Below are positions 18,882 to 30,389 of a DNA stretch of 37,127 bases, one piece after another. The translations under genes were made by a program, and so were the position numbers. The DNA comes from Amanita rubescens (taxonomy: Eukaryota > Basidiomycota > Agaricomycetes > Agaricales > Amanitaceae): the NCBI GenBank assembly GCA_015039365.1, contig WION01000524.1, forward strand, positions 1-37,127. Direction: 5' to 3'. The notes beneath the pieces are model-generated. The model saw only the letters and a list, made by a program, of their open reading frames with translations. It searched no databases and was not told where the DNA came from. The number at the start of each line of letters is the position of its first letter. Position 1 is the stretch's first letter.

Positions 18882-20004
18882 ATGGTACCGACGACAAAAC
18901 TACCTCAAATACAGAGCATTCCGTCACAATCGACGAAAAACCTTGCCGATGCTTTGGGATACTTGCAAAGTCTGTACCAACCACCTGTTAGGGGCAGTCG
19001 TCGACGTCGGTCCACTCCAAATAGAGAGCCGCGTGTTCATTTGGACCCATTTGAGCGGAATTACACTCTTAGATGGCTCACAGCGCTGATCTCTCATCTC
19101 GAGACTCGAGACTACGGTGACTCGGACGACTCTGCAGACTCGGAAGTAGAATCACTCGTCCAACTCGCCGCGTCCATCCTCGCACTTTGTTCAGGGACTG
19201 CCGGAGCAGGGACGTTCCATCGAGATTTCGTGTTCACGTCTAGCTGCGTTCCGTCGTGTTCAGTTACGGTCCGCGTCAAAGATATCCCGTTGGATAACCA
19301 AGATTACGCTAGTGTTGGAGCGCAGACTTGGGGAGGTGCATGTGTGCTGGCCGAGTCGATCGTGGATGAGCCTTGGAAATTTGGACTGTGTCGTGCGCAG
19401 CAGGAATCTGCGTCCTTTCGTATTCTGGAACTAGGTGCGGGCACCGGGCTCGTTAGCCTTACTGTTGCCAAGCTTCTCCAGAATCTCTCCACGACTTCTC
19501 CTTCTCCATCATCAGCTATTGTCATCGCAACGGACTATTACTCACCCGTACTGCACAACCTCGCATCCAACATCACTACCAACTTTCCCCAACCGTCCAT
19601 CTCAATCACGTCCCACCATCTTGATTGGTCTCACTTCTCATCGACGTACGCGTCTGTGGGAGCTCCTCCACCCAAACCATTCGACGAACCTTTTGACATT
19701 ATATTGGGCGCAGGACATCATTTACGAACTCGACCACGCAACATGGATAAAATCATGTCTCTCCGTCCTCCTCCAAAAGCCAGGTTTGAAAAAAGACCCC
19801 AGTAGAACGTTCCACCTGGTCATTCCACTCCGTTCAACGCACGTCAAGGAGTCGAGCACTGTCGAGTTGGTTTTTCCATTCGCAGAAGCGTCTAGTACGG
19901 GGTTGTGTATATTATCAAAGGAAGTCATTATTTGTGAGACTGAGGAGGAGGATGGTGGAGAAGGAGTAAATTACTTATACTACAAGATAGGCTGGCACGC
20001 GTAG
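18882..20004 (+). CDS. METTL21/FAM86-like protein lysine methyltransferase, one frameshift
   Basis: Predicted SAM-dependent seven-beta-strand methyltransferase of the METTL21/FAM86 (fungal EFM) group, which methylates lysines on translation factors or chaperones. It shows the group's QTWGGACVLAESI segment, SAM motif I as ILELGAGTGLVSL (about residue 185), a TDY segment after strand 2, and DIILGA where the group has its D/E-x-x-Y motif. There the frame breaks: an extra G at 19713-19714 shifts the reading frame. The text DIIYELDHATWI, needed for the motif, continues in the next frame to TAG 20002-20004 and ends YYKIGWHA. With one G removed the protein is about 373 aa and complete. Without correction translation ends at 19805 with a truncated, probably inactive enzyme. 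It could be a sequencing error or a recent mutation. No splice-site pair explains it. Confidence 0.8.
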
Positions 20005-20093
20005 GTAGTGTTCCGAATTCTGATCGTGTGACGTGACAGTTTCACGTCTTCTCCCATCCTCCGCACGGCCGCAAGGCCAACAACAATAATAAA

Positions 20094-23000
20094 ATGGACC
20101 ACGCTATCGGGGCTAGTAGGATCCCACCGGCCACGACGGCACCCGCCGCTGGCGTAGACAATAACACCAAGTCCGAGGTAAGTGGGTAACAATAACAATT
20201 AGCCCATCATCCTGCCAACAATTAACAATAACGAATCCCAGGATCTACCCGAAACGCTAATACTAGGCCCGTCTTTGCGCAGACGAAGAAGGGATCCGCC
20301 GTCTCCATCACCCGCACCGCCAACAATAGTACTAATACCCTCTAATGACAACACCACCGGATCAAGAATAGCCTCCATTCCAACCCCGTTTGAATACGCA
20401 GAGGGTGACGAAGATGACTTTCGCGGTTACTTTGATTTTGAAAAAGCTTGGGGTTCCCACCTCTCCTTGCCTTCACCTTCATCTTCTGGTAAATTCCCTC
20501 TCTCTTCCTCCTCTCTTCTCTTCTACCGAATAAAGAAACATGAACTCACGTCGTCGTCCTCGCCGTTCTTCCTCTTGCTCATCCCACCATTATCGATTGC
20601 AACCAACCTTTAACCCACTCAATTTATCTCATTCTCGTTCTGCAGCTTCGCTTAGGACGAGACTACCCAGTCCGAGTGACGACCAAGAATATTGTGATGT
20701 TTTGTATAAACTCGATTTAGGCGTCGAGTCGCCGTATTTGGGGTCGGCGTATGCTGATGAGGCGTTTACGAAGAGGATTTTGGAGGAGCCGCCCATGTTG
20801 GGTGATGTCGCCGCCAGTACGAGCGCTGTTGAGAGCTCGAGTGTCGTCCGGGAAGATTATAATTGGGATTGTCGGATGTGGTACGTTTGTTTTTTTATGA
20901 CTGGTATGGATGCTGACGACGATTTAGTTTAAGAAAGGCGGTGTCGCCTTGTCGGACGAGGTGTTGTGGTACGGTGTTTTGTTGGGAACATATTACCGAG
21001 GTGGGTTGGTTCGGGCCGCGTGTTTTGTGTTATTATCTAAATGTGGGCGGCTATAGTGGCTAAGCAAAGAAGAATCTGGAAATCTATGTCCATCATGCGA
21101 TAAAGCGTGTATTCTCTTTCCTCCTCCCATTGAGACGTCACGGTCGTCACCACCTCGATCAAGAACGTCTAGTACTTCGTCATCATCGACACGGACGACG
21201 ATAAGTTCTACTCTATCATGTCCAAACTCTGCAGGGACGATCGATGAGGATGAAGAAGAAGAAGAAGATATGTGGGATGTCAAGACGGCGTGGAAGAAGA
21301 GCGATGGAGTGTCACTTGATGTGGTGGAGATGATACGGGATGTAATGGGAGAGTCAATCAAGTTTGTTGGATTGAATGGACCAAGATCAGTTGATGAGGT
21401 GAGCGTCAAGACGCGAGTGGCGAGTGTAGTTGGGTTGGTGTTAGTTCTAGTGGTTTTATTTCGTTAATATTGGAATGCAAACAAATACAAACAACTTGTT
21501 TCGTTCCGCTCAGACCATCACCGATTTCAAAACTGATCACTCTTCCGCCATCACGACGCCTAATTCATCCGTTTCTTCTCCAACTAGCACACGGCACTTG
21601 CTTTTATCCAAAGTGCGCCAATTAGGTTTTGCTGCCTTTGGCCGTCGTGCAACCTCTGCTCAGCATGTCGCGTCCCCGGTTCCGACAACCGGCTCTTCTT
21701 CTATTCCGAAACACACTAGATCCGCCACTTTTGGAGACCCTGACTTGGCCTCTCTCAGCTTGAGACGTACTGGCTCAGGTTCCGTCTTCACCGTTCCCCA
21801 TCAGCACGCCTCAGGTCTCTTTTCACCTCCTGCGCCTCCTCCTCCTCCGCTCTTTGCCACTTCTTCTTCTCCTTCACTAGGGTCTTCTCCTCTTAGAGGT
21901 CTAGGAACGAGACCCACCCTATCAATCACCCCAACACCCACTTTAACCCCTACCCTCACACCTACGCCCACCCCAACCACGAGGACAACTCCCAACCTGC
22001 TCTTTCGCACCGCGAGCCAAATTAGCCTCGTATCCAGTAAAGGACAAGGGAAGAAAGCCCTCCTCCTCGCAAACCGCCTGGGACTTGGTGGAAGTCGAGT
22101 GAAAAAGCACGCTTCGCAAGAGCGGAGGTTGGACAAGGCCGAGCAGAGCAAAAAGGCGTTTATTAAACAGTGGTTGAGGACTGTGTCTGCTGCGAATGCG
22201 AGTAGTGGGAGGAGCGATGATGATGATTGGGATGATGATGGGGTGGGGGAGGGAGATGACCTTCAGCTCCTCGCGCTCGCCGCGGAGGGTAGCGAGATAG
22301 ACGTGGAGGTGGGTGATGTTGATGTTGATGTTTATGGTGATGATGGTGTGGAGGTGGTGGATGATAGTGGGGATGATGTGGTTGAGGTGGTTTTGGATAA
22401 ACCGCCATTACCGCCGCCGTTGTTGTTGCCTCAAGCGACGATACCTCTTCCTCCTCCTCTAGCTTTACTACTTCCGACAATGACGACGACAACACCGACG
22501 ATGACAATGCCAATACCGATACCAACCACGCCGGCAAGGAACTCAAATCACAATTACAATTTCGCATATAACAATGATACGAATACCACCACCAGCAAAC
22601 GCAATACCAATAATAGAAGGTCCTCTTCGGGGTGCGTGAGGTACCTCAATTTACGTCAATCTGGGTATACACCCGAGGAGGAAAAGATGTTTCTCGTTTC
22701 TTCGCTCGTGTTGAGGCCTAGTAAAGGGAGGGAACGGAGACGGTCGTCGGATACCAGTCCGCCTGCGGATGTCATCATGATCGGATCGTCTGACGCGAGC
22801 GGGGGGGAAGAATCGGTTATAGAGAGGATGGACGACGAATCGGAGGGACCTGATGTAGAAGATGGGGAAGAGGAAGAGGTGCAGGTTGTCGAGACGTGGC
22901 CTTGGAGTGGGCCCGGTGTTAATGGCGCTGCTGCTGCTCCGCCGACAACGCCGACGACGACGGGGAGGAATCTCAAGCAACGGAATAGCAGTCATGGGAG

Positions 23001-23199
23001 TTTGGGGAATCGGAGTAATACGACTGCGAGGAGACGTGCTTTGAAACGAGCTAGGCTGAAGAATCGGATCAAGATTTTAGGAGGGGCGCCCGTTGCTGCG
23101 CCCCCTCCTTCGTCTTCACCTTTACCTTCCGGAGGGGATTCACAAACACGGACCACGGGTGGTACGCCTCGGAGAGCCCTACGTCGTAATCGCAACTAA
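20094..23199 (+). CDS. RING-type zinc-finger protein with long disordered C-terminus
   Basis: Probable E3 ubiquitin ligase. Exons: 20094-20177, 20242-20488, 20646-20880, 20928-21000, 21057-21398, 21514-23199; 2667 nt, 888 aa, all joins in frame. A disordered N-terminus precedes a RING (about residues 185-235) with CRMC, then RCCGTVFCWEHI, then CPSC. The usual CGHxFC histidine is replaced, and a later histidine (WEHI) may act as ligand, as in some RING variants. An acidic stretch follows. The last exon encodes 562 residues rich in Ser, Thr, Pro and Asp, with a basic end. Without the 21399-21513 intron, the frame would stop at 21467 after a hydrophobic stretch (VVGLVLVLVVLF) that mimics a membrane anchor, and a new ATG would start at 21475. 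The strong donor gtgagc, acceptor ctcag and matching phase favour one gene. Target unknown. Confidence 0.7.
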
Positions 23200-23534
23200 A
23201 CGACTTTTTTTTTTGGCTTTTTTTTTATTTTTTCGATGCTGTCTTTTCTGCTTTGGTCGAGTTGCTTTTTGTATTTTTGAAGTTGTCGAGTTGTTTGCTT
23301 TTTTGTGTGCGCTTAGCTAACGAACGAGATTTGTGTTGTATGTATTTGGGCTATAATGTATAACAGAATTTCTCTCGCGGGGTAGGGTCGTCGGGTAAAA
23401 AAGGGGCATCAACTGAGATAGCCACGATCGATCGGTTGCGGTGGTGGCGGTGCAATCCTACTATTAGCGTGGCTCGGATCGAACTCTGACAGCAAGTAAA
23501 TTACCCTCCAAACCCGAAACTATATACACTACGC
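23200..23534. other. Convergent 3' untranslated regions
   Basis: A T-rich stretch directly after the stop (23200-23290) is typical of a 3' UTR. No gene seen. Confidence 0.5.
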
Positions 23535-24377
23535 TCAGCTCAGTATCTTACGAAGCAAATACCTCAACACGCCACTTTCCTTCGCGCTCTCTTTCGGATA
23601 ATACTTTTCGTTCTTGCAAGTATACTTTCGAAGTTGTCCCTCCGTTTCAAAGATTTTGACCGGCCTGCCTGAAATACGAATATCGATAAAATCCACCAGA
23701 TTGACGTGAGTGGACTTGATAAGCTGTACGTGCAGTGCTCGTTAGCACTGGTGGTCACACAAACACGAGACGGGAAAACACACGCACGTCTCTACACTCT
23801 GCTATCGTTTCAGGAACCGGATCCACCCCAAGAGCCTCGCAAAGAGCTTTCCACGCTTCAATATCATTCACGCTCGTTCCGTAAAACGACGCGAATTGTT
23901 TTCCCATCGCAGTCCCAAACGCAGATTTCGCCTTTTTCTCTTCTTGGGAACGTGGCATCCAGTCGAAATGGTCTTTCAGGCGCCGGTATTCTTGTGATAC
24001 GGGTGCCGTCGAGTCGTACTCAAATTCGGGGTATTCGGAGAAGAACCCTTCGATGAATGTTGCGCTAGAGTTCTGAGGAATGAGTTAGAGGCGTGGTATG
24101 CGCGACGAATTGAGAGGGGAACCTTCTTGGACATCGTTGTGTGTGGTTGGTGGGTTGAGCAAGCGCTCGTTCCGTAGTAAAACGACGCGAATTGTTTTCC
24201 CATCTCAGTCCCAGACGCAGATTTCGCCTTTTCCTCTACTTGGGAACATGGCGTCGAGTCGTACTCAAATTCAGGGTATTCGGAGAAGAACCCTTCGATG
24301 AATGTCGCGCTAGAGTTCTGAGGAATGGGTTAGAGGCGTGATACGCGACGAATTGAGAGGAGAACCTTCTTGGGCAT
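23535..24377 (-). CDS. Unknown basidiomycete protein, tandem copies fused in frame
   Basis: I do not recognise a function. The intact copy runs from ATG 24134: exons 24123-24134, 23788-24072, 23535-23723; introns 24073-24122 and 23724-23787 are all phase 0; 161 aa. It contains NSSATFIEGFFSEYPEFEY, then DIEAWKALCEALGV, then STHVNLVDFIDIRISGRPVKIF, and ends LLRYLLRKIL-type. Directly upstream is a second, shortened copy with its own ATG at 24377 (exon 24366-24377, intron 24318-24365). It lacks about 57 bases in the middle of the first domain and runs in frame through the downstream ATG. The transcript from 24377 would therefore give 226 aa with a duplicated N-terminal half. Which start is used cannot be decided. 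A third copy lies at 24973-25470. Confidence 0.7.
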
Positions 24378-24972
24378 GGTTGTGTGGTTGGTAGGGTTGA
24401 GCAGCCGTAATTATTAATATTATATTAGCGTGTTTTGACATGGTCAGGGTCCAGGGAACAGGGCGACATTCCCAATACAGTTGACACGTAATTTGCTGCA
24501 CTGAGGCAGGAGAAAGGGGAAAGACTGTTAGGGTTAAGTTACGGGCAAGCACGGCCAGAATCCGCGTCCAAAAAGCGCGTTTGATTAAGCTTATAGTAGT
24601 AATGGCAGAAGAAGTTATCAAGGTCAAGCGGCAAACGGTGCCGAATCGGAGTTTGAACTTTGGACGTAACACCTCAGCGTCCCCGGAATTTGGACGTCAC
24701 CGTCGCGGCGCCGCCCCTGGTTTATTTAATTATTTCTATACCTGCTGCCCGTCCTCTGATTGTTTTTGTGAAGACGACGGGTGTTCCAAGTTCGTGGACC
24801 CACCCCAACGCGAGCGCGAGTGTCCGAGTTTACTCCTATCGCATATAATCCTATTTCCAATACGATATGTAGGTTTTCAAGATGCTCGCACCGATACGCT
24901 TGTTTGCTCAATATCGCAATGCATGTATATTCACAAATCAGAACGAGAGTTCAATACATTGGAACTGCACAA
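24378..24972. other. Intergenic between tandem paralogues
   Basis: Open stretches exist on both strands but none looks like protein. It is probably the promoter of the fused gene plus the 3' end of the third copy. Confidence 0.4.
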
Positions 24973-25470
24973 TCAAGACACAATCTCCAGGCTCAAAATC
25001 TTGCGAAGTAAATGTTTCAACACCCGTTCTCTCTCCTTCACGCTTTCTTTCGGGTAATATTTTCCTTCCTCGATAGTATATCCTCGGAATTCTTCTTTCG
25101 TTCCGAAGATCTCGACTGGTTGGCCTGTGATGCGGGTATCAATAAAATCAACCAGGTTGACATGTGTCGAATCGATGACCTGTAGATGATTTTCGTGCGA
25201 ACAAGTCGACCTTGAAAAATTGAATACGTACGTTTTTGCATTCTTCGGGATCGAGTTGACGCCAAGAGCAGCGCACAGAGCCCGCCACGCTCTGATGTCA
25301 TGCACGTTTGATCCTCCTCATCGCTCTACCGATCGCCGGCTTGAAAGCTTTCTTTTCTTGCCGTTCCTGTCTCTGAGGTGGCGATACTCTCGGTTCACAG
25401 GTACCGTCGGGTCATAGTCAAACTTTGGGAATTGAGCAAAGAATCGGGCTATGAATGTCGCAGCTGATCT
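24973..25470 (-). pseudogene. Third copy of the 23535-24377 gene, broken
   Basis: The N-terminal half is visible from 25470 downward (SAATFIARFFAQFPKFDYDP). It is then interrupted: the middle segment is shortened, a TGA appears, and the frame changes before DIRAWRALCAALGV. The C-terminal half (STHVNLVDFIDTRITGQPV ... HLLRKIL) is intact after an intron near 25178-25229 and ends at 24973. No first exon with ATG is evident. Likely a pseudogene, although an unseen intron could restore it. Confidence 0.6.
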
Positions 25471-28014
25471 CTAATGGAATAGTGAGCGACAGAATCACAA
25501 GCGAGTTGTAAGGAAGGCAGCGATCTCGAATGGGAGTTTGAAAACGTCAACTTTGGAGACGTGTCCACCATCGCTGCCGCAGGAGATAGCACGGTAAGTA
25601 AAAACCATTCCTGGAACAATACGGCCTTTGATCCCCCTTGGTCCTTCAGAGGCGACTAACCGTGAAGTAGAACATGGGCGTTGCAACTTAGAAGGCACAT
25701 CTTGAATTGAACGTGTGCGAGAACGTTTCCTTTGCTTTCGGTGAATGTTCACGTCACTGACTCGACGAGAGCCCAAAGCTAATTTTTCCCGCGAACAATC
25801 GTTACAACACTGCTACTTGACGCACTACGCATGCTCCACGGATTTTTGACATCCGCGCGTCCTTAACGTGCGTATTCAATGGTATATGCTCAGGACGTTC
25901 ACACTAATGTGCTGGATCTTTCATATGCATATATGCTTACAAGTCCGGCGAAAGAGAACTCGATGCTATAGGAACTGTACGATCATCTCCCATCGCAGGC
26001 TATCCTCCGGGTAGCAGTCATTGAATGACGCAATTTCACGAGCAAGACGTACCACAATGAAGCACCTCTATCGTACTTATAACACAGTAACTATCTTAGT
26101 TGTCATTCCCGTCACCGATATCAGAGCAATGTCATAGCTTAATGATTGGTCGTGGAGAAACCTACCGGCGCTGAATGAACGTAAAGCGGATGCCGTTGAA
26201 TGTTCATGTCAAGGATGCTTCTTCGCGGCATCACTCCACACACGTGTCAGTTGTACTAAGATCAATCGATACACTTATCAAGTGAGTTAAATGAATGTAG
26301 TGCAGAATTAAGAACGTCACCCCCCACCTGCTATTCCACGTTTTCATAAGTGCCTCAAGTTTGGCGTAGAATAAACCGAGTAGATTGTTGGAGAGGTTCT
26401 CAATGGAGAACAAGCCGATCGATTTCAGGCTACGTAGTCTGATCCATTGGACCTGCAAATTCCTTGACGCGGGATACGAGAGTCCTGAAATGCTATGCAT
26501 AAGACATGAACCGATCGAGCGGAAATAGGAAGCTTACTCTTATCGTGGATTCTCAGTATATCCACCCGGGCTAAACCGTAGGATGACCCTCGAGCAGGAC
26601 GGCGGGAGTGGCTGTAATTGCATAGATGAATTACAACCGCCTTACGGGCAGCATCGACTCCCTGTCGACGAATGATTGGTGCCCTCGATGTGTCGAAGAG
26701 CTTGTCAACGACCTCGGACAATAAGATCAGGTATCGATTAGGCCAGAAGTGGTATCTCCATGGGAAATTGCTTTGTCGCAGGGTATAGGACAGGGTAAGC
26801 ATATATACGTGCGGATGAATGCCGATGTGTGCACGGGTGCTGCACCTGTGGGTGGAACGAATAATATGCGCGTCACGGTGCATGATGCAGCAGTAGCAAA
26901 GGCCGGTGGGTCGATTCTGCTGTGCTGGTGTCCCGTGAATGCTGGTGCATATCGGTGGGAAGGAAAGCGAGTCGATACTTACGTTTATAACCAATATCTC
27001 CCGTCCCTCAGCTCTGGAGAGGTAGGCTTGCATGGCATTCGTCATCATCACCATGATGACTGGCGCGCCCTGGCCCCAAGACGATCCGAATGATAATGTC
27101 GTAAGCCCTACAAGTTCAGAAGATTTCTCCGTTCCTGTCGAATGTACGGATTAGAAGTTGAGGATTGAGAAGGAAAAAAACGCGGTTCTACTACCTAAGG
27201 ATCAAGCATACGAGTCTCTAGGGCAGACTTAGCGAGCGAAATGGTTGACGCCGATGATCACGGTTGATCTTGATAGCGTTGAGGTGATAATACTGTTGCA
27301 GCAGGGTAAGCATGAACTAGCGGTCGAGATATAGAACAGAACTACTCACTGAGAGCCACGGGTACACCACCAAATGGTGCAAGGAATCGCGCATCGGATG
27401 GAACGCTGGCAGCAACTTCGGGCCGGAAGTCCGGAACCCATACAACATCACGCACGTGCACACTTTCAGCCTGTTCAGGGCCAACTCAGGGAACATGGTC
27501 GTCATGTTGATGCTCCAGCTTTAAACTCACTAAATTAAAGTGCAACTTTACCATGTCTGGACACTTTTATGATGGTGTGCATGTGCAAAATGACATCGCC
27601 TTGTGGACTTACTTTGTACACGTTCACAGAAGTGGAAAACGGCGCACGTTGCAACAATGCAAGTAAATGCCCGCTTCCGCGTCTGGCTACATGCCTCTGC
27701 ACCCGCTTTCCATGGGAACGAATAATTTCTACCTATAGACATACTGATCCGTCGTCCGGAGAAATACGATCATACTTATATGTGCACGTTCGTGATTTAT
27801 ATCGCGTGGAGCTTTTCAGGGATGAATCAAGGTCATGCGAAATCGAACGCGTAGATACACGCTGACACGCCAAGCATTTGGCGCAATATGCAACTTAGAC
27901 AGTCGATTCGACCATTCCACAGATGCACTGCGTTCCTAGAACATTACCTCCCGTTAAATAGACGTCACGGTCAAGTTCCTTACTTCTGTCGGATCCGCTC
28001 AACCCGGTTTCGCC
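25471..28014. other. No gene recognised
   Basis: This 2.5-kb stretch has moderately long open frames (for example 26425-27054 minus, 27569-27865 plus) but none with motifs that I recognise. The minus-strand text near 27000-27092 (VMMTNAMQAYLSRAEGREIL) could be a remnant of a fungal multi-pass membrane protein, which I cannot support further. No RNA gene seen. The last few hundred bases are the acid phosphatase promoter. Confidence 0.3.
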
Positions 28015-29319
28015 ATGCTTGTAGCCAACATGTTCAACCTCCCCGCCGTGGCCGCGATGAGTGCAATCACGTTCGCTATACTCGCTTCTGCCCAGGGCGT
28101 CCTTCCAGACAGCCAGGTGCCCAACGTAGGCGGTGGTGTGTGGAAAGCTAATGACCCCCAGCTAGCCAACTACACTTTTAAATTCCTTCCACCGTTCGCA
28201 ACCGATTACCAAGGCTATTACAAGTGGGCTGCCAATAACAACACCGTAGCCCTCCAAAACGCCACCGCCGTTGTTTCACCTCTAGGTTTGACGATGATTG
28301 GCGGTGCGGATGCCACCGACACCAAGTACGCTTTTTTCGAAGTTAGCGAAGGAAAGCCGAAGAAGATTTCTACAAACCCCAAATGTCATGGTCACTCCGA
28401 GTCGGGCTCGGATGACTCGGAGTCCAAAAACTGTGGTACATGGAAGTTTAAGAAGATCCTACATGTGATTTTCGAGAACGAGGTGTACAGCTGGACGATG
28501 AATGACATGTGGTGGAAGCTTTTGGCCACCCGTGGCAAGCTTTTGACCAACAGCCACGGTGTGACCCACCCCTCGTTCAGCAACTACGTCAGCTTGGTCG
28601 CTGGAGATTACTTCGGTATCGAGAACCAAGACTGGTACAACATCAACGCTACGACCGTCTATGACCTTCTTGATGCCAAAGGTCTCAGCTATGCCACTTA
28701 CGCTGAATGGTACACCCCCGCTGCTACCGCACGTGGTCCCCACGACTGCAACAACGAGTTGTTTATGGGCCCCCTCGACAACACAGACCCGCAATGGAAC
28801 GGCCCCGTCTACCGCCGTGTGGACGTCCCACCGCTGTTGTTCTCCACATATACCAGCAGTTACACTCGCTGCAGCAAAATCTACAATGCCACTGCGCAGT
28901 TCGACAAGGATGTGAAATCGCACAAACTCCCCACTTACTCTTTCTACGTCCCAGACATGCTTCACAATGGACACGACCCCACGCCCGACGAGGACTATGT
29001 TCACCAGGCTACTTCTGCTGGTATCTGGTTCAACGCCTTCCTCGACATGTACCTTCCCGCATTGACCGCTCAAGGTACCCTCGTAGTAGCGAGCTGGGAC
29101 GAGGCCACCTGGCAAAATGACGACGACTCTGTCCCCAACAACAACAACTCCATTGCTACGCTACTGTTCGGTCACGGCATCACCCCCAACACCGTCGATC
29201 ATACATATATTACCCACTACGGGACCCTCCGCGGCGCTATTACCAACTTTGGCCTGGGATCCCTTGGCCGTAACGACACCAACACCACCAACGGCGATCT
29301 GTCTAAGCTAGTCAACTAG
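28015..29319 (+). CDS. Secreted acid phosphatase (phosphoesterase family)
   Basis: Predicted secreted phosphatase of the PF04185-type phosphoesterase family (fungal phosphate-repressible acid phosphatase), releasing phosphate outside the cell. It is a single exon of 434 aa. A signal peptide covers about residues 1-27 with likely cleavage after ILASA. Family text includes HVIFENEVYSW, GKLLTNSHGVTHPSFSNYV, a YVPDMLHNGHDPTPDEDY segment, and VASWDEATW near the C-terminal metal site. Many N-x-S/T sites fit glycosylation. A second in-frame ATG (28030) could also serve and would keep the signal peptide. The absence of introns is unusual beside the other intron-rich genes of the window. Codon use is GC-rich, as for a well-expressed gene. 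A segment of Ser and Asp (about residues 126-140) is an insertion of unknown meaning. Confidence 0.9.
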   Translation: MLVANMFNLPAVAAMSAITFAILASAQGVLPDSQVPNVGGGVWKANDPQLANYTFKFLPPFATDYQGYYKWAANNNTVALQNATAVVSPLGLTMIGGADATDTKYAFFEVSEGKPKKISTNPKCHGHSESGSDDSESKNCGTWKFKKILHVIFENEVYSWTMNDMWWKLLATRGKLLTNSHGVTHPSFSNYVSLVAGDYFGIENQDWYNINATTVYDLLDAKGLSYATYAEWYTPAATARGPHDCNNELFMGPLDNTDPQWNGPVYRRVDVPPLLFSTYTSSYTRCSKIYNATAQFDKDVKSHKLPTYSFYVPDMLHNGHDPTPDEDYVHQATSAGIWFNAFLDMYLPALTAQGTLVVASWDEATWQNDDDSVPNNNNSIATLLFGHGITPNTVDHTYITHYGTLRGAITNFGLGSLGRNDTNTTNGDLSKLVN

Positions 29320-30389
29320 TTTTGGCGGGTCGATTGTAAGCGCAATTGTTAGGCTATCCGTACGAATTACTTATGGAACTTTTGTAGCTATGTCATGGAC
29401 TCATACGCTCCTTTTTCTCATTTGTTTCAACGAAGAAGTCTTGCGTGTATATATACTCGAGTCAGATTTCGAACGGAAGCTTGTAGTTTGCTCATAGTTA
29501 CTAGTCACCGACGTTTTTTAATCGAATCCATACCATTTTGGCAGGACGCAGTTCTCAATATTTATCCCCCTCATCCGGCGAAAGCGAGGGGAGGTGCAGA
29601 AGCAGAAAAGACTGAAGCGGAAACATGCCGACTCCTCCATATAAAACCTCGCAGAGAACGGTTACATTGCTATGTAGGAGGGTGACCCATACAGACCACT
29701 GCAGACATTGAGTGCGACAGCGGTGAGGACGGGGCGCGCCGATCTCTTACAAAGTCTCCCGAGAAGGGGAATTCGAATCAGTACTACTAAGCACCGGCCG
29801 ATTTTTATCTGCGATTGAATGCTGTCGATGCCAGAAGTTTGCCTCGACTGGGACCTAGAGCTGGTGTTCAAGGTCTCCTATAATTTTGCGAGTGCATGGT
29901 AGGTATCTTGATATTATCCCGACCGCCCAAGCCGATTGGAGCTGGAGCTGAAACGTAAGCTCGGCTTGGCTCCGGATCAGCTCGGCTCCACCGGCTCTGA
30001 CCTCCAAGCTTTCTCGCCGTCTACAGGTTTCAATGAGAATGCGACGCGACTCCAACGAACACACAAAATCGAGAAATGAGGCTTCAGCACCAACGACAAG
30101 AGAACGAACAGTGTTGGAGTGAGGGGCAAAGGAGTTGAACTGGCCGACGCTTAAGCATAGGAGACCAGCGATTAGAGACGCCCAAGAGCGAGAACATGGA
30201 TGACGGTGCATCCCGGTCGACCGCAGATCGGAGCTGAGCGTATATGGGGCCGTGCTTTGGGTTTACGGATAGCGGGAGAGTGAGAGAGAGGTCAGTATCC
30301 ACGGTGGACGTCCAGAGGCGCGCAGTACATCTTTGGACCATATATCAGTCTTCTTACAGTACATGAACAGACAACTTTACCACAATATT
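29320..30389. other. Intergenic, no gene recognised
   Basis: It includes the phosphatase 3' UTR. Open frames on both strands lack protein-like patterns. The end may contain a last small exon of the NACHT/WD40 gene if the intron after 30405 is spliced. Confidence 0.4.

Noticed and set aside
21456..21480. Two genes separated by 7 bases
   Set aside because: An in-phase intron with good splice sites joins the frames, and no room exists for a terminator and promoter.
26231..27093. A possible membrane-protein gene on the minus strand
   Set aside because: Only short hydrophobic pieces could be seen and no consistent exon chain could be built.
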